A stretch of DNA of 44,355 nucleotides from Thermococcus sp. (GCA_015520705.1 WAPO01000097.1:1-44355); one strand, 5' to 3'; shown: positions 23,114-33,707, numbered from the stretch's first letter. The notes: generated by a model from the letters alone, not told the origin. A program made the numbers and translations.

Positions 23114-23692
23114 TCATTCCACCTCCTTATCTTTTTCAGACCCCGTGTCGCCATCGGGGTAAAGGTGGTCGATGGCGGCCTTCACTATGCTAAAGACCCC
23201 ATCGGGACCCCATTTCGAAGTATCAATTACTAAATCATAAATCGACATGTCGTCTATGTCAATGCCGTAGAGGTTTAAATACCTTTTTCTGTTCTGCTTT
23301 TCCCTCTCGGCAATCCCCATGAAGGCTTCCTCTACGGTTATGCCCTCCCTGCGGGCAACCCTTCTGGCTCTCTCCCTTATGGGCGCATCGAGCCAGATTT
23401 TCAGATCAGCCTTCTCAACCATCCATCCTGCGAGGCGGCCCTCGATGACAACGTTGCATTCTTTAGCAGCTTCAATCTGCCGCCTGTCGACTTCCCTGTC
23501 GACTTCAGGATGGAGCTCAGCATACTTCTGAAACTCCTCAAGGCTCATGCCCATCTCCTTGGCCATCTGCCTGAAGATCAGACCGGCGTATATATGCTTA
23601 AAGCCGTAGTGTCTTGCGAGATTCCTGCAGAGTGTTGTCGTCCCTGAACCTGCTAGGCCGCTGACTGTTATCACGAGGCATTCCTTTGGCAT
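23114..23692 (-). CDS. cmk: Cytidylate kinase (archaeal type)
   Basis: Phosphorylates CMP and dCMP with ATP for pyrimidine nucleotide synthesis. The 192-residue protein has the P-loop GLAGSGTTT (about 12-20), the substrate-binding [10 protein letters not shown] region, [10 protein letters not shown] (about 82-91) and the LID arginines in [15 protein letters not shown] 23692 is the first start in frame, and the sequence [11 protein letters not shown] follows as in homologues. The gene is 10 bases after rpl34e and its 3' end carries the ribosome binding site of rpl14e. Confidence 0.93.
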   Translation of the reverse strand: MPKECLVITVSGLAGSGTTTLCRNLARHYGFKHIYAGLIFRQMAKEMGMSLEEFQKYAELHPEVDREVDRRQIEAAKECNVVIEGRLAGWMVEKADLKIWLDAPIRERARRVARREGITVEEAFMGIAEREKQNRKRYLNLYGIDIDDMSIYDLVIDTSKWGPDGVFSIVKAAIDHLYPDGDTGSEKDKEVE

Positions 23693-23702
23693 GGAAATCC
23701 CT

Positions 23703-23969
23703 TCAAAGAGCGGCCCTTACCTGGGCCTTTATGACCTTCCTCATGCAGCTCGGACAGAGGTTTGGATACGGCCTCTCCGGCCTCTTCTGGGTCTTTGAGA
23801 GCCTCCTAATTTCGCTCGGTCTGCCCCTTGGATAACCATTGAGAGGTTTGCCGCACATTGCGCAGTGGGCAACCTTTGGCTTCTTTCTTTCGAAGTGTAT
23901 GACCGTCTTTCCTCCTGGGGTTCTAACGTATTTCTTCTTCCATGATCTTGACCTGTACATTGGTCTCAT
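23703..23969 (-). CDS. rpl34e: Ribosomal protein L34e (eL34)
   Basis: Large-subunit zinc-ribbon protein. The 88-residue product begins [20 protein letters not shown], with zinc ligands in CAMCG and CPSCM near residues 36 and 73. ATG 23969 follows GGTGATGAAA; upstream in-frame ATGs would extend it without homology. It lies between the DUF106 gene and cmk, the order I associate with other Thermococcales. Confidence 0.94.
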   Translation of the reverse strand: MRPMYRSRSWKKKYVRTPGGKTVIHFERKKPKVAHCAMCGKPLNGYPRGRPSEIRRLSKTQKRPERPYPNLCPSCMRKVIKAQVRAAL

Positions 23970-24014
23970 TTTCATCACCTGCTTTAGCTTTTTGCAATTC
24001 ATTTTTAAATTTAA

Positions 24015-24542
24015 CTAAGCCATGTCGAGAACTTTTCTCAGGATGTATCCTACAGCCATTGAAGTGAGTATGTACCATCCTATGTAGCCGAGCTCGCTTG
24101 CTGGAAGCCCTGAGTGATACATTTTGTGGAACCAGTCAAAGAGGAAAAAGTTGAAGGGGGCTTTAACGACTCCAACCTCGACATACCATCTCCTCAGCCA
24201 GCCGAAGAATATCCAAAATATGGGAAGTGTGAATATCATCGGTTTGAGCATCGAATCCTTCATGACCTCGTTCTGCAGTTTTAAGAGCTCCATCTGTTTT
24301 TGCTGGAGCTTTCTAATCTTTTTCTCATCTTTTGCAGCCTGGGCTGCCTTATACTCCTTCTGGAACTCTTTGCTCATCTTCTGGAGCTTCTTCATCTTTT
24401 CCTGGTCAACGAGGACGTAGTTTAGGAGTGTGAAGAATGCACCGAGTATCACCCCAGATACTGTGACCACCCAGAGGGGATGGTAGTTGAGTATCATCGG
24501 TCCAAATATCTTATCCAGAAATTCATATATTCCCTCAAGCAT
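24015..24542 (-). CDS. DUF106 membrane insertase (archaeal YidC/EMC3/TMCO1 relative)
   Basis: A 175-residue membrane protein with a first helix near residues 19-41 ([20 protein letters not shown]), a long charged coiled-coil hairpin ([18 protein letters not shown] onwards, about 47-92), then helices near 100-115 and 155-170. This is the plan of the Oxa1 superfamily, whose archaeal DUF106 members insert short membrane proteins next to the ribosome. ATG 24542 follows GGTGGGTGAAT; the start region overlaps the adkA stop by eight bases. Its place downstream of secY and adk fits a role in co-translational insertion. Confidence 0.85.
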   Translation of the reverse strand: MLEGIYEFLDKIFGPMILNYHPLWVVTVSGVILGAFFTLLNYVLVDQEKMKKLQKMSKEFQKEYKAAQAAKDEKKIRKLQQKQMELLKLQNEVMKDSMLKPMIFTLPIFWIFFGWLRRWYVEVGVVKAPFNFFLFDWFHKMYHSGLPASELGYIGWYILTSMAVGYILRKVLDMA

Positions 24543-25125
24543 ATTCACCCACCGCCAAGTTCAGTATTTCCACCAGCTCATTCACAGCTTCTTCAAGACC
24601 TTTATCCTCATGATTCTCAATTATCTTTATAAGTGCATTGGAATGCATGGCATAACTTATTGCAGCAGCCCTGTTTAAATCCTGGTGCCTCTCAATCTGC
24701 TCCTCGGTCTCAACGTCTCTGTCCCTCTTGAGGTCTCTCAGGCGCCTGCCGAGTATTTCGCTCGGTGTGGCTTCGATGATGACGATGAAGTTGGGATTTA
24801 TGGTTTCTATAACCTCCCGAGGGAATCCAAGGAGATAGCCCGCGGGTGTTCGAATGGTTGCATGGGTATCGAGGAGGACAGGTTCCTTCTTTGCAATATC
24901 ACCTATCCTCTTTGCAACCTTCATCTGAAGGGTCTTCTGAACTGTGAAGCTCAGCTTCCTCATCTCATCCCTGTGCTTTACAAGACCCAGTCGGATGGCC
25001 TCGTTGAACATCAGATCCCCAAAATTAACTAACCTGAATCTGACCCTGCTTTTTCTGAGGGCTAGCCTTGTTATCGTGCTTTTCCCGACTCCGGGAATTC
25101 CAGTTATGATGACTACAAATGGCAT
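24535..25125 (-). CDS. adkA: Adenylate kinase (archaeal AdkA type)
   Basis: Interconverts ATP plus AMP with two ADP. The 196-residue archaeal form lacks the bacterial LID zinc domain. The P-loop GIPGVGKST is at about 9-17, [19 protein letters not shown] near 90-108 binds the nucleotide monophosphate, and [14 protein letters not shown] supplies the arginine-rich lid. ATG 25125 follows GGTGATCTCA. The gene is downstream of secY, as in the bacterial spc-adk order, but a TATA box in the 77-base gap suggests a separate promoter. Confidence 0.95.
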   Translation of the reverse strand: MPFVVIITGIPGVGKSTITRLALRKSRVRFRLVNFGDLMFNEAIRLGLVKHRDEMRKLSFTVQKTLQMKVAKRIGDIAKKEPVLLDTHATIRTPAGYLLGFPREVIETINPNFIVIIEATPSEILGRRLRDLKRDRDVETEEQIERHQDLNRAAAISYAMHSNALIKIIENHEDKGLEEAVNELVEILNLAVGEYA

Positions 25126-25170
25126 TGAGATCACCTAAAATGAGAGTCCCGCAATAATAAAAGAGACTTG

Positions 25171-25179
25171 GTTTAAAAG
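25171..25179 (-). promoter_or_regulatory. TATA box of the adkA-to-rpl14e unit
   Basis: CTTTTAAAC on the minus strand, preceded by a purine-poor CCTTAAAC block; predicted start near 25149, leaving about 24 nt of leader before ATG 25125. Confidence 0.45.
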
Positions 25180-25202
25180 GTTTAAGGTAAAAGAAAAAAG
25201 CT

Positions 25203-26597
25203 TCAAGTGCTGAAGAATCTTCTCAATGCCGGGAACATCTCTGTTGCCTGTTCCCTCGCTATCTCCTCGTAGAATCTGTACAGTATACCGACTGTCAGCA
25301 GTATGCCCGTTCCTGTGCCGAGAGCTCCGAGAAAGTCGGCCAGCACTGCAACTATTGCCAGCGTGAATGATCCCCAGAACGTGACGTATGGGATGTATCT
25401 GTTGAGAACCCTCTCAAGAATTCTTGGATCTCTTCTGAAGCCCGGTATCTGAAGACCTGCACGCTGTAACTGCCTCGCTATGCTCTTTGCATCGAGTCCT
25501 GTCAGCTCAACCCAAAGGAAGCCGAAGATCAGCGCCCAGAATATTGTCATCAGAGCAAACACCAGTGCCCTTAGGGGATCGGCCATAACGTGGTAGATAT
25601 CTCTCGGCGGGATGACGTAGGTGACAAAACCGCTCAGAGCGGCACCTGTCTGGGGGTCAAATGTGCCGAGCCATGGGTGGCCGATTCTTTCGAGCAGTCT
25701 TGCCCAGAGCTGAACGTTTGCATAGAGAGCAAAGGTGAGTATGATTGGAATGTTGCTCACATACATGAACCTGATGGGATATCTTCCTCTTACTGTGACC
25801 CTTCCATAGCTGAGCGGAATCTCGACGCGCATGCTCTCAAGATAGACAACTATAAGGAAAACGACGATTGTCGCCAGCAAATCCATCATGTCGGGCATGC
25901 TTCCCCTGTAGAGGGCTCCTGTGATGTCGCCGTGGAGCAGGTGCTGTATGAAAGCTGGAACCGCACCGATTATGGCGGGGCCTCCTGTAACAGGGTCAAT
26001 ATAGCTCTGTGTTGTTAATGGATTCAGAGATTTTACAATGACCTGCTGGGAAACACCTGCGGCAATGAAAAGGCTGATACCACTACCTATTCCCCACTTG
26101 CTGACGAGTTCGTCCATTATCATCAGAACAACTCCGCCGAGGGCGAGCTGAATCACTAGGAGTATCTTAATGTTCATTGCAGGATTTCCGAATGCGCCTG
26201 CAAAGACGTATATCGCCGCCTCAAAGAAGCACATGAATATTGAGAATAGCTTCTGTGCCGCCTGATAAAACTTCCTGTCATCGGGATTTGACATATCAAG
26301 CCTGACTATCTCAGAACCAACGAGGAGCTGCATGATAATACCCGCGGTGACGAGCGGACCTATCCCAAGGGTTAGAACCGTTCCGCTTCTACCTGCAAGG
26401 ACAAATCTCAGGGTGGCAAAATAATCCTGGACGTTGGGTGGAACGCCGTAAAGGGGGATTTCAGCAAGTATGAAATACAGCAGAAGGACAATCCCTGTCC
26501 ATATGAACTTTTCCTTGAGAGCTACATGTTTTTTGGGTCTCTCAATCTCTGGAAACCATCTCTCAATAGCGAAAGTTAAATCCCTCAGTTTTCCCAT
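25203..26597 (-). CDS. secY: Protein translocase subunit SecY
   Basis: Channel subunit of the SecYE-beta translocon in the cytoplasmic membrane, the destination of SRP-bound ribosomes. The 464-residue protein has ten hydrophobic segments. The plug region follows [13 protein letters not shown]-like sequence near residue 50, [19 protein letters not shown] marks helix 2, and the cytosolic loop [18 protein letters not shown] near 390 is the ribosome-binding loop. ATG 26597 follows GGTGTTGCTC. It ends the spc-type ribosomal operon, 41 bases after rplO. Confidence 0.96.
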   Translation of the reverse strand: MGKLRDLTFAIERWFPEIERPKKHVALKEKFIWTGIVLLLYFILAEIPLYGVPPNVQDYFATLRFVLAGRSGTVLTLGIGPLVTAGIIMQLLVGSEIVRLDMSNPDDRKFYQAAQKLFSIFMCFFEAAIYVFAGAFGNPAMNIKILLVIQLALGGVVLMIMDELVSKWGIGSGISLFIAAGVSQQVIVKSLNPLTTQSYIDPVTGGPAIIGAVPAFIQHLLHGDITGALYRGSMPDMMDLLATIVVFLIVVYLESMRVEIPLSYGRVTVRGRYPIRFMYVSNIPIILTFALYANVQLWARLLERIGHPWLGTFDPQTGAALSGFVTYVIPPRDIYHVMADPLRALVFALMTIFWALIFGFLWVELTGLDAKSIARQLQRAGLQIPGFRRDPRILERVLNRYIPYVTFWGSFTLAIVAVLADFLGALGTGTGILLTVGILYRFYEEIAREQATEMFPALRRFFST

Positions 26598-26637
26598 GAG
26601 CAACACCTTTGCGGATTTTATAAATTAAAGGGGGGAA

Positions 26638-27084
26638 TCAGGCAAATAAAACTTCTCCCCCGGCTTCGGCAATCTTCTCCTGAGCCTTGGGAGAGACATA
26701 GCGGGCTTTGATTACCAGAGGTCTTGTGAGCTTCCCTGCACCGAGAACCTTATCAATGCCGAGCTGTGTTGTGTCGAGGATTATCTTTCCCTCTTCCTCG
26801 TATGCAATTCCCATGGCCATGAAGTCATCGAGGTTCTCCTCAATGTCCCTGAGGTTTATGACCGCTGGAATCCACTGAACTGCTTTAGGTCTGTGGAAGC
26901 CGCGCTTGCCGAGGTGATCAGGCGCATACTTGATTACCCATGTCCACTTTGTGTTCTTCCTCTTTCCTGTTCCTGCCATTCCCCTTCCACCTTTGTGGCC
27001 GCCGCCACGGTGCTTTTTCTTGCAGCCCCATCCGTGAGTGTGACTTCCGCGGAGCTTTCTCACCTTTTTCTTTCTCCTAATCAT
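26638..27084 (-). CDS. rplO: Ribosomal protein L15 (uL15)
   Basis: Large-subunit assembly protein. The 148-residue archaeal sequence begins [20 protein letters not shown] and continues with the glycine/lysine-rich [19 protein letters not shown], then [23 protein letters not shown] 27084 follows GAGGTGGGAGAG; an in-frame start 27 bases earlier lies before that site. It overlaps nothing but is only 10 bases after rpl30. Confidence 0.96.
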   Translation of the reverse strand: MIRRKKKVRKLRGSHTHGWGCKKKHRGGGHKGGRGMAGTGKRKNTKWTWVIKYAPDHLGKRGFHRPKAVQWIPAVINLRDIEENLDDFMAMGIAYEEEGKIILDTTQLGIDKVLGAGKLTRPLVIKARYVSPKAQEKIAEAGGEVLFA

Positions 27085-27094
27085 CTCTCCCACC

Positions 27095-27562
27095 TCAGAG
27101 CATCTTCTCAATAAGTTCGTTTATTGCCTCTCCTCTGTAGCCCAGAACACCGCCTTCCTTGAATGTCCTCTTTCTGCTGCCCTTGAAGCCTCCTTTCGGG
27201 GGGTGGAGCCTGAAGACAGGTTTGAGGTCAGGTAAATCGCTGAGCTTCATTTCTCCCTTAACAACCTTTTCGGCAAATTCCTCAATGCTCATGCCGAGCT
27301 TCTCCTGGACGTATTCATCAGTGACCTTCCTGTTGCCCTTCAGCATTCCCCTCTTCCTTATAAGTTTGGCCAGTGTTTCAGCGCTGAGCTCTCCCCAGGT
27401 TATATAGTCCTTAACCTTGTGAATCATGCCGCTGTATGTGGGGTTTTCGTCGACTATAACGAGGTGGTTGGCTTTGTGAAGGCGGAGCATTGAGAGGGTA
27501 TCCCTGACAGGCTTCTTCACGCCAACCCTTCCCCTAATTCTAATAACCGCGAGTTTTGCCAT
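27095..27562 (-). CDS. rpl30: Ribosomal protein L30 (uL30, archaeal long form)
   Basis: A 155-residue archaeal L30, more than twice the bacterial length. It begins [20 protein letters not shown] with the short L30 core, and the C-terminal extension carries [23 protein letters not shown] 27562 follows GAGGTGAGCAGGA. It sits between rpsE and rplO as in other Euryarchaeota. Confidence 0.96.
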   Translation of the reverse strand: MAKLAVIRIRGRVGVKKPVRDTLSMLRLHKANHLVIVDENPTYSGMIHKVKDYITWGELSAETLAKLIRKRGMLKGNRKVTDEYVQEKLGMSIEEFAEKVVKGEMKLSDLPDLKPVFRLHPPKGGFKGSRKRTFKEGGVLGYRGEAINELIEKML

Positions 27563-27573
27563 TCCTGCTCACC

Positions 27574-28281
27574 TCACTCCAGCTCAAAGTTGGCTGACAT
27601 CTCTCTTCCAACGATGATGCCATATTTCTCGACCATATCTGGCTGCACGGCAACTCTGTTCGTATTGTAAAGCGCCTCGAAGACGGCCTTTGCGAAGTTG
27701 ACTGTGGTTCTTGTTTCACCGAGTGTCTGAGACCACACGTCTTTAACGCCTGCCAGTGCCAGTATCTTCTTGCCGACGTCACCTATGACCAGTCCAAGGC
27801 CTCTCGGCCCCGGCATGAGTCTGACTTTAACGCTTCCCTCTTTTCCTTCAACGGCAAACGGAATTGAGTGCGGTCTTCTGCAGCGGCACTCCCAGCTTCC
27901 ACAGCCGCGCTTGATTTCGATGATGTTCATCTTGGCGTAGTTTATGGCTTTTCTGATTGCTATTCCCACTTCTCTCCCATGTCCGATTCCCAGTCCAACG
28001 TATCCATCCCTGTTGCCAACTGCCGCCAAAACACGGAAGCGTATGCGCCTGCCGCTGTCAGTCATCCTGACGGTTAAGGCTATGTCGAGTATCTCTTGGT
28101 TCTCTCTCATATTGACCTCCGGAAGGAGGACGTCGACGATCTCGGGCTCCTTAATCTGATAGCCCTTCCTGAATATCTCATGAATGTCGGTTATCTGACC
28201 CTCTTTGACGAGCATGCCGAGCTTTGTCCTCGGCTGCCACTCTTCCAAAACCCTCTGAGCCATTTCCCTTGGATCGCTCAT
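27574..28281 (-). CDS. rpsE: Ribosomal protein S5 (uS5)
   Basis: Small-subunit protein lining the mRNA entry channel and affecting decoding accuracy. The 235-residue archaeal sequence has [20 protein letters not shown] (double-stranded RNA-binding fold) and [23 protein letters not shown] 28281 overlaps the rpl18 stop (ATGA), giving coupled translation. Confidence 0.97.
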   Translation of the reverse strand: MSDPREMAQRVLEEWQPRTKLGMLVKEGQITDIHEIFRKGYQIKEPEIVDVLLPEVNMRENQEILDIALTVRMTDSGRRIRFRVLAAVGNRDGYVGLGIGHGREVGIAIRKAINYAKMNIIEIKRGCGSWECRCRRPHSIPFAVEGKEGSVKVRLMPGPRGLGLVIGDVGKKILALAGVKDVWSQTLGETRTTVNFAKAVFEALYNTNRVAVQPDMVEKYGIIVGREMSANFELE

Positions 28282-28883
28282 TCTCTCGCCCCCTCAAATT
28301 TTTCCACTATTCTCGCTTTGACCTCCTCAAAGTGCTCGGGGAGTTTCTCTGGTTCAAGCCCTTTAACCAGGTAGCCGCTGAACTGCTTTCTGTATTTCTC
28401 TTCGTCCTCCTCCTTAAGAGCCTTGGCATAGTTTGCCACATGCTCGCCGGTGATCCTGTAGTCCTCGGGGTAAATCTCCTCGCTGTGCGGGACGTTTAAA
28501 CCAGCGTCAACTGCACCCTTAAGGACGGCGAATATGCTTGAGCCCTTTGTCGGTGGGTGCAAACCAATGTCGAGGATTGCTTCTTCAATGCCTGCCTTTT
28601 TGGCTTTGTAGCCTATGAGCAGACCGAGAAGGTATGCACTCGGGGTGTTGCCTCCGTGACCCTTCCAGCCGAAGTCCCTCATGAGCTCCTTTGTATGGGC
28701 TGAGACAACTGTTTTATCGCCATTTGGATCGTACAGCACGATCTGAGCTACATGATGATTGAGGCTCTTTCTCACAACAAGTCTGGGCTTGCCGGATTTG
28801 AGCAGCGCTAAGCGCTTGTGATAGTTAGTCTTACCCTCCCTTCTTCTTCTGAACGGAACCCTATATCTCGGTCCATGTGCCAT
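28278..28883 (-). CDS. rplR: Ribosomal protein L18 (uL18)
   Basis: Central-protuberance protein that binds 5S rRNA with L5. The 201-residue archaeal form begins [20 protein letters not shown] and has [20 protein letters not shown] and [22 protein letters not shown] 28883 follows GAGGTGAGAAAG. It overlaps rpsE by four bases. Confidence 0.97.
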   Translation of the reverse strand: MAHGPRYRVPFRRRREGKTNYHKRLALLKSGKPRLVVRKSLNHHVAQIVLYDPNGDKTVVSAHTKELMRDFGWKGHGGNTPSAYLLGLLIGYKAKKAGIEEAILDIGLHPPTKGSSIFAVLKGAVDAGLNVPHSEEIYPEDYRITGEHVANYAKALKEEDEEKYRKQFSGYLVKGLEPEKLPEHFEEVKARIVEKFEGARE

Positions 28884-28893
28884 CTTTCTCACC

Positions 28894-29340
28894 TCACTTC
28901 TTTAATATTCCTCTCTCCTCCATGAAGAGGTAGAGCTGTCTCTTGTTCTTGAACTGGCCACCTTTGGCCCTTATGTAAAGCATCCTGTAGGTGTGCTCAT
29001 CTATCTTTTTCTCGGCCTTGAGCTTCCTGAGTTCCTTTCTCAATGCTCTGATCGTCATCATCCATTTCTCTTTCCTACCCATTCTTGCTGTTTTCTTGCC
29101 TTTTCTGCTTCCCTGACCTCTGTGACGTCCTTTCTTTCTTGCCTCTTTCCTGAGTTTGGCTCTGTATGAGCTCTGTCCCTTAATCGGCTTCTTCTTTATA
29201 ACGCCGTCGTTGATGAGTCTCCTTATGTCCTCCCTCGTGATGGCCGAAGTAACATCTTCAATTCTCTCAGGATCGATCCAGACCCTGTTCTCCCCGCATT
29301 TTAAAAGCTCAGCAGCTACCCTTCTTTGCATCCGGAGCAT
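28894..29340 (-). CDS. rpl19e: Ribosomal protein L19e (eL19)
   Basis: Archaeal/eukaryotic large-subunit protein forming an intersubunit bridge. The 148-residue chain shows [20 protein letters not shown], then the very basic [23 protein letters not shown] 29340 follows GAGGTGAAGATT. It lies six bases after the rpl32e stop. Confidence 0.96.
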   Translation of the reverse strand: MLRMQRRVAAELLKCGENRVWIDPERIEDVTSAITREDIRRLINDGVIKKKPIKGQSSYRAKLRKEARKKGRHRGQGSRKGKKTARMGRKEKWMMTIRALRKELRKLKAEKKIDEHTYRMLYIRAKGGQFKNKRQLYLFMEERGILKK

Positions 29341-29345
29341 AATCT

Positions 29346-29729
29346 TCACCTCGCGTTAAGGACTTTAATTCCAAGCTCCTTTGCTCTCTCAACTATAAGT
29401 TCTCTCTTTCTTGAGCCGACTGTGCCCGCTATCCTCGCTGCCTGCCTTGTGGGGTCGATCGCTTCAAGTTCCCTGATGTTGTGGACGAGAACTTCCTCGT
29501 AGCCGCTCGGGTGGAGTCCCCTGACAGCTTTAGGTGAGCTCCAGCCTATACTCGGTGATCTGGCTTTGCCTTTCCTCTTAAGCCTGAGCTTGCTGTCAAT
29601 TCCCTTTGGCCTGCGCCACTTCGGGTTGTTCTTGAACTTTGGATAGCGCCACCATTCCTGCCTTAAAAATCTAGGCTTCTTCCTCTTGAGATTTGCCCTT
29701 ATTCTCAGGAGTCTCGCTTTCTCATTCAT
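29346..29729 (-). CDS. rpl32e: Ribosomal protein L32e (eL32)
   Basis: A 127-residue large-subunit protein. Family signatures are [17 protein letters not shown]-like basic segment near residues 16-32, [19 protein letters not shown] and [19 protein letters not shown] 29729 follows GAGGTGTGAGAA. It lies 10 bases after rplF and just before rpl19e, the standard archaeal insertion into the spc operon. Confidence 0.96.
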   Translation of the reverse strand: MNEKARLLRIRANLKRKKPRFLRQEWWRYPKFKNNPKWRRPKGIDSKLRLKRKGKARSPSIGWSSPKAVRGLHPSGYEEVLVHNIRELEAIDPTRQAARIAGTVGSRKRELIVERAKELGIKVLNAR

Positions 29730-29739
29730 TTCTCACACC

Positions 29740-30294
29740 TCAGAACTTTATCGGCTTACCAGCTTTTTCAACTATGTAAATTCCGTCCTGGAAGACTCTC
29801 CTATCCCATTTGTTTATCTTTGTGGCCTGCTCTATGTTTGCCGCAGTCTGGCCTGCTTTTTCCTTATCAATGCTCTCGACGACTATCTCCTGTCCCATGA
29901 CCTTTACAGTAACTCCTGGAAGGATTTTTGCCTTTCTCGGGTTCTTCTCACCGAGGAAGTTCTCTATGATGACCTCATCCCCCTGAACCTTAACGGTCAT
30001 GGGAAAGTGGCTGTAGAGAACTTTAAGCCTGTATGTGAAGCCCTCGGTGACGCCCCTTATCATGTTGGCTATGTGGGCTTTGAATGTCCTCGCTATCGCT
30101 ATGTCCCTTCTCCTCGGGAACTCCTTGAAGACGATAATCTTCCCGTCTTCGGTGAAGATACGAACGCCAGGATACCTGAGCTCCCTCTCAAGCTCTCCTT
30201 TTGGACCTCTGACCTTAATGAGATTTCCTTCAATCGTAACCTCAACCCCTTCTGGAATTTCAACCTCTTCCCTTACCCACGCGTCGATTGGCAT
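29740..30294 (-). CDS. rplF: Ribosomal protein L6 (uL6)
   Basis: Large-subunit protein near the factor-binding site. The 184-residue sequence has two related halves; [20 protein letters not shown] is in the first and [19 protein letters not shown] in the middle. ATG 30294 follows GGAGGGAGAG. It is downstream of rpsH by 13 bases. Confidence 0.97.
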   Translation of the reverse strand: MPIDAWVREEVEIPEGVEVTIEGNLIKVRGPKGELERELRYPGVRIFTEDGKIIVFKEFPRRRDIAIARTFKAHIANMIRGVTEGFTYRLKVLYSHFPMTVKVQGDEVIIENFLGEKNPRKAKILPGVTVKVMGQEIVVESIDKEKAGQTAANIEQATKINKWDRRVFQDGIYIVEKAGKPIKF

Positions 30295-30307
30295 CTCTCT
30301 CCCTCCG

Positions 30308-30700
30308 TTAGTAGACGTATGCTATAAGCCTTCCACCAATCCCCTTCTCTCTGGCCTCTTTGTGCGTCATGACACCCTGTGATGTTGAAACGATGAGGAT
30401 ACCGAACTCAAAGGCGGGTAAGAATCTCTTTTCCCATGCCTCATATTCTCTGGCTTTTACCGGGAATCTCGGCTTTATTGCTCCTGCTTTATTGACTTTA
30501 CCCACCAGCTGAACCCTGTAAATCCCTGCCCTTCCGTCGTCTATGAATTCAAACTCACCTATATACCCGTTCTCCTGCATAACCCTGAGAACCTCACCTA
30601 TAAGCTTTGAGGCGGGTTTCAGGTAAACCTCTTTCTTTCCAACTTTCTCGCTGTTTGAGATATGTGATAAGGCATTTGCCAATGGATCAAGTAAAGTCAT
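30308..30700 (-). CDS. rpsH: Ribosomal protein S8 (uS8)
   Basis: Primary 16S rRNA-binding protein. The 130-residue sequence begins [20 protein letters not shown], contains [20 protein letters not shown] and ends with the conserved [19 protein letters not shown] and [12 protein letters not shown] 30700 follows GAGGTGAGGAAAG. Confidence 0.97.
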   Translation of the reverse strand: MTLLDPLANALSHISNSEKVGKKEVYLKPASKLIGEVLRVMQENGYIGEFEFIDDGRAGIYRVQLVGKVNKAGAIKPRFPVKAREYEAWEKRFLPAFEFGILIVSTSQGVMTHKEAREKGIGGRLIAYVY

Positions 30701-30711
30701 CTTTCCTCACC

Positions 30712-30882
30712 TCACTCGTACTTCTTAAAGCCCAGCTTGGGGGCTATCTCTCTAAAGCAGTGTCTGCACAGCATCAATCCATGGATTCTAATGACCGGAC
30801 CGTACTGGCCGCAGCGCATGCATCTCCTCGCACCCTTACCAAACTTTCTTGGCTTTCTTTTGTTATAATCAGCCTTCGCCAT
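30712..30882 (-). CDS. rpsN: Ribosomal protein S14, zinc-binding type (uS14)
   Basis: A 56-residue small-subunit protein. The zinc ligands are in [10 protein letters not shown] and [10 protein letters not shown], and the product ends [10 protein letters not shown], matching the archaeal S14 length exactly. Of two adjacent ATGs (30885 and 30882), the second is six bases from GGAGGG and gives the usual [19 protein letters not shown] start. Its start codon overlaps the rpl5 stop. It is short enough to be missed by length-filtered gene finding. Confidence 0.95.
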   Translation of the reverse strand: MAKADYNKRKPRKFGKGARRCMRCGQYGPVIRIHGLMLCRHCFREIAPKLGFKKYE

Positions 30883-31427
30883 CATAATCCCTCCACGACG
30901 GCGTTAAACTCTTCCTGAACGAAAACTATTCCCTCATCCTTTGTTAACTTGTGTCTGTTCGGTATCTTCTTCCTGTGTCTCTTTCTCCTGGCTACCCTGA
31001 AGCCCGGTCTCTCAAGGGTCACGCAAACATCCATACCAAAGATTCCTATCTCGGGGTCGTATTCAACGCCTGGGATGTTTATGTGCTCCTGAATTCCAAA
31101 GCAGAAGTTGCCGTGCTCGTCGAAGTTTCCGGCTTTGAGTTTGTTATCCACAGCGGCCAGAAGCCTTTTGAGCATTTCTTCAGCCTTTTTTCCCCTGAGG
31201 GTTACCTTAACCGCTATGGGTTCCCCTCTCCTGATTCCAAAGTCTTTATTTGTCTGCTTTGCCCGTCTCCTTATGGGTTTCTGACCAACAAGACCCTCAA
31301 GCATCTTCTCAGCCTTAGTCAAGCGCTCTCCACTCTCACCAACACCAATGTTGATTGTAACTTTGGCTATCCTTGGTTTCCTCATCGGATGAGCTTCCCA
31401 ATCTGCTAAGATTGCCTCTCTATTCAT
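30882..31427 (-). CDS. rplE: Ribosomal protein L5 (uL5)
   Basis: 5S rRNA-binding protein of the central protuberance. The 181-residue sequence contains [27 protein letters not shown]-like basic loop and the conserved [23 protein letters not shown] 31427 follows GAGGTGAGAAGAG. The stop overlaps the S14 start. Confidence 0.97.
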   Translation of the reverse strand: MNREAILADWEAHPMRKPRIAKVTINIGVGESGERLTKAEKMLEGLVGQKPIRRRAKQTNKDFGIRRGEPIAVKVTLRGKKAEEMLKRLLAAVDNKLKAGNFDEHGNFCFGIQEHINIPGVEYDPEIGIFGMDVCVTLERPGFRVARRKRHRKKIPNRHKLTKDEGIVFVQEEFNAVVEGL

Positions 31428-31438
31428 CTCTTCTCACC

Positions 31439-32185
31439 TCATGGAAGTGAAATCTCTGGCTTTTCCTTTCCAACAACAAAGGCGTATTCCTTAAGCGTAT
31501 CAAAGAGTTCTCCTTCGCTGTCTTCAATTGTAACCACATCTGGCCAGCCGCCTGGGAACTGCCTGACCTCAACGATTTTGCCTGTCCTTGCAACGTTCTT
31601 ACCCTGAACAACAAACACCTGTGCTCCAATTTCAAATGGAATGATCTCTATAATCTCCTTCTCCGGAACCTTCATGAGAACTGTGTAAGCTGTTTTGAAC
31701 CTGTCTTTAGTCTCATCCGCAAGCGAGCTGAGTTTAACAAGATAGTTTGTCCCGTCGTGGAAGTTAAGTTGCAGATTCCCGCCCTTGACCATCCTCTTGT
31801 TGCTTATTCTGAGCGGCTTGATATTTGCCTCTTTGTCGGTTATCGGGTGGAGTATGAGCTTTCCAATCCTGTTTGGAAGAACCCTGTAGTGTTCTCCGGT
31901 CTCGGGGATCGAGATAACATCCATAATCCCAACAGGGAATTTGTAGTCCTTCCTTGGAACGCCATCCACCAGAACTTTGCCCTCGTTGAGTATCTTTCTG
32001 GCCTCTCTTGCCGTTTTGGCATAGCCGAGATAGTCCCTGACTATGTAGAGCAGCGGGATTGAAGTTCTCATGCTGTGCGGTCCGGGTCTGGGCCTGACGG
32101 CCCATTTATACCTCTTGCGCTCGATATACCACTGAGTTGGAGCACTCAACCTCTTCAAGTGCCTCTTAGCACCTTTCCTCGCCAT
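31439..32185 (-). CDS. rps4e: Ribosomal protein S4e (eS4)
   Basis: Archaeal/eukaryotic small-subunit protein unrelated to S4. The 248-residue chain begins [20 protein letters not shown], has an S4-like RNA-binding segment ([20 protein letters not shown]) and a C-terminal KOW motif ([20 protein letters not shown]). ATG 32185 follows GGAGGGCATAAAC. It lies two bases after rplX. Confidence 0.97.
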   Translation of the reverse strand: MARKGAKRHLKRLSAPTQWYIERKRYKWAVRPRPGPHSMRTSIPLLYIVRDYLGYAKTAREARKILNEGKVLVDGVPRKDYKFPVGIMDVISIPETGEHYRVLPNRIGKLILHPITDKEANIKPLRISNKRMVKGGNLQLNFHDGTNYLVKLSSLADETKDRFKTAYTVLMKVPEKEIIEIIPFEIGAQVFVVQGKNVARTGKIVEVRQFPGGWPDVVTIEDSEGELFDTLKEYAFVVGKEKPEISLP

Positions 32186-32187
32186 GT

Positions 32188-32550
32188 TTATGCCCTCCTA
32201 TTAATTATCTTCTCCCTTCTCTCATCCTCAAGGTTCAGCTCAACAATAACAACGTTTGACGGGTGGAGCGGATAGAAGACCTCTGTACCATCTACCTTCT
32301 TCTGGGTAACTCCCTCAACGTGTATCCTGTATTTCTTGAGGTCCACTTCAGTGACCTTTCCTTCTGTCCCCTTGAAATCCCCTCTAACGACCTTAACCTT
32401 GTCCCCTTTTCTGATTGGCAGGTTTCTGATGCCGTACTTCTGCCTTAGTTCAGTTGAAAGGGGAGCGCTCATTATCTTCTGCCTGAGGTGAAGGGGAGCA
32501 TTATACAAAAACTTCCTCTGCTTTCCGGGCTTTCTCGTTTTCAGTTCCAT
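32188..32550 (-). CDS. rplX: Ribosomal protein L24 (uL24)
   Basis: Large-subunit protein at the peptide exit site. The 120-residue chain has the KOW motif [20 protein letters not shown] and a basic N-terminus ([20 protein letters not shown]). ATG 32550 follows GGTGAGAAAA; the GTG nine bases upstream belongs to that site. Confidence 0.96.
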   Translation of the reverse strand: MELKTRKPGKQRKFLYNAPLHLRQKIMSAPLSTELRQKYGIRNLPIRKGDKVKVVRGDFKGTEGKVTEVDLKKYRIHVEGVTQKKVDGTEVFYPLHPSNVVIVELNLEDERREKIINRRA

Positions 32551-32560
32551 TTTTCTCACC

Positions 32561-32986
32561 TCACAATACTATGCTCGCTATGCTGCCAAGCCTAACCCAC
32601 TTTTCAGCAGCTTCTCTCGCTATGGCACCTCTGATTTCAGTTCCCCTCGGAACACCTTCGGGAGTGACTATTGCAGCAGCATTGTCCTCAAACTTAACGC
32701 GCATGCCGTCGAGTCTTCTGTATTCCTTTCTCTGCCTGACTATCACTGCCCTGACAACCTGATGCCTTATGTCAGGCCTTCCCTTCTTGACCGTGGCAAT
32801 AACCATGTCTCCGACGCCGGCCGAAGCGAGCCTTCTCCTCGTCCCTTTGTAGCCAACAACGCCTATTATCTGGATGACCTTGGCACCGCTGTTGTCGGCG
32901 ACTTTGAGGTAAGCTCCTATCGGCAGGGCTCTCGTCGGCCTTACTGGACTTACACCCCTCGTTGCACCAGCACCCTTCTTCGCCAT
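32561..32986 (-). CDS. rplN: Ribosomal protein L14 (uL14)
   Basis: Large-subunit bridge protein next to the GTPase centre. The 141-residue sequence carries [20 protein letters not shown] and the conserved [23 protein letters not shown] 32986 follows GAGGTGATTCAG, a site that overlaps the rpsQ stop codon. Confidence 0.97.
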   Translation of the reverse strand: MAKKGAGATRGVSPVRPTRALPIGAYLKVADNSGAKVIQIIGVVGYKGTRRRLASAGVGDMVIATVKKGRPDIRHQVVRAVIVRQRKEYRRLDGMRVKFEDNAAAIVTPEGVPRGTEIRGAIAREAAEKWVRLGSIASIVL

Positions 32987-32991
32987 CTGAA

Positions 32992-33327
32992 TCACCTCTC
33001 CCCAGCTTTCTGTGTTATGGCAACAACAACAAAGCTCTTTGTCTTGCTGAGCGGCCTTGTCTCGGCGACAATGACCCTATCACCGGGCTTTGCGGCAATG
33101 CATGGGGGGTTGTGTGCATGCACTGTGCTTCTCCTGAGTTCATACCTCTCATATTTTTTGAGATAGTGGTAGTGTTGCCTCGCAACTGTTACGGTTCTCC
33201 TCGGCTTATCGCTGACAACGACTCCCTCGAACACCCTGCCATGAATCTTAACGTGCCCATGCCACGGGCAGTAGGGGTCATCACACTTCTCAGCAGGAGG
33301 CTGAATCTTCAATCCGATGTCTCTCAT
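32992..33327 (-). CDS. rpsQ: Ribosomal protein S17 (uS17)
   Basis: Small-subunit OB-fold protein. The 111-residue archaeal form has the N-terminal [19 protein letters not shown] segment, with cysteine and histidine residues characteristic of archaeal S17, and the core [23 protein letters not shown] 33327 follows GAGGTGGAGAAG and overlaps the rnp1 stop by four bases. Confidence 0.96.
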   Translation of the reverse strand: MRDIGLKIQPPAEKCDDPYCPWHGHVKIHGRVFEGVVVSDKPRRTVTVARQHYHYLKKYERYELRRSTVHAHNPPCIAAKPGDRVIVAETRPLSKTKSFVVVAITQKAGER

Positions 33328-33707
33328 CTTCTCCACCTCTTTTTCAATCTCATCTCGGGTCTTCCAATCAAATCCTTTCCATGGATTCGTATTCTTTTAT
33401 CGCCAGCTTCAACCTCAATTTCAACAACGCTCTTGGGAATTATCCAGACCCTTTCTCCCACCATCGTGAGGGTGTTTTTCGTCTCATCGATGATGTGGCC
33501 TTCGATGCCAACCAGCTCTGGATGAGATGCCCTTATAATCTTTGCTTTCAGGCCTATTAGTTCGTGCCAGACGATGCTCTTCTCCGTTACTCTTACTCGA
33601 TTTCTATTAAGTCCTCTGAAAATCCAAGGCTTGCCAGCAAGTGCTTGACCTTTTCTCTGTGATCTCCCTGCAGTTCTATTCTTCCTTTTTTTACCGTTCC
33701 GCCGCAT
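33324..33707 (-). CDS. rnp1: RNase P protein component 1 (Rpp29/Pop4)
   Basis: Protein subunit of archaeal RNase P, which cuts 5' leaders from pre-tRNAs with the catalytic RNA. The 127-residue protein has a basic N-terminus ([20 protein letters not shown]) followed by the Sm-like barrel, [20 protein letters not shown] and [19 protein letters not shown], ending [10 protein letters not shown]. This length and N-terminus agree with what I recall of Pyrococcus Rpp29. ATG 33707 is the only usable start: no ATG, GTG or TTG follows in frame until deep inside the core. It therefore overlaps the aIF1 gene by 115 bases in another frame. Confidence 0.92.
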   Translation of the reverse strand: MRRNGKKRKNRTAGRSQRKGQALAGKPWIFRGLNRNRVRVTEKSIVWHELIGLKAKIIRASHPELVGIEGHIIDETKNTLTMVGERVWIIPKSVVEIEVEAGDKRIRIHGKDLIGRPEMRLKKRWRR

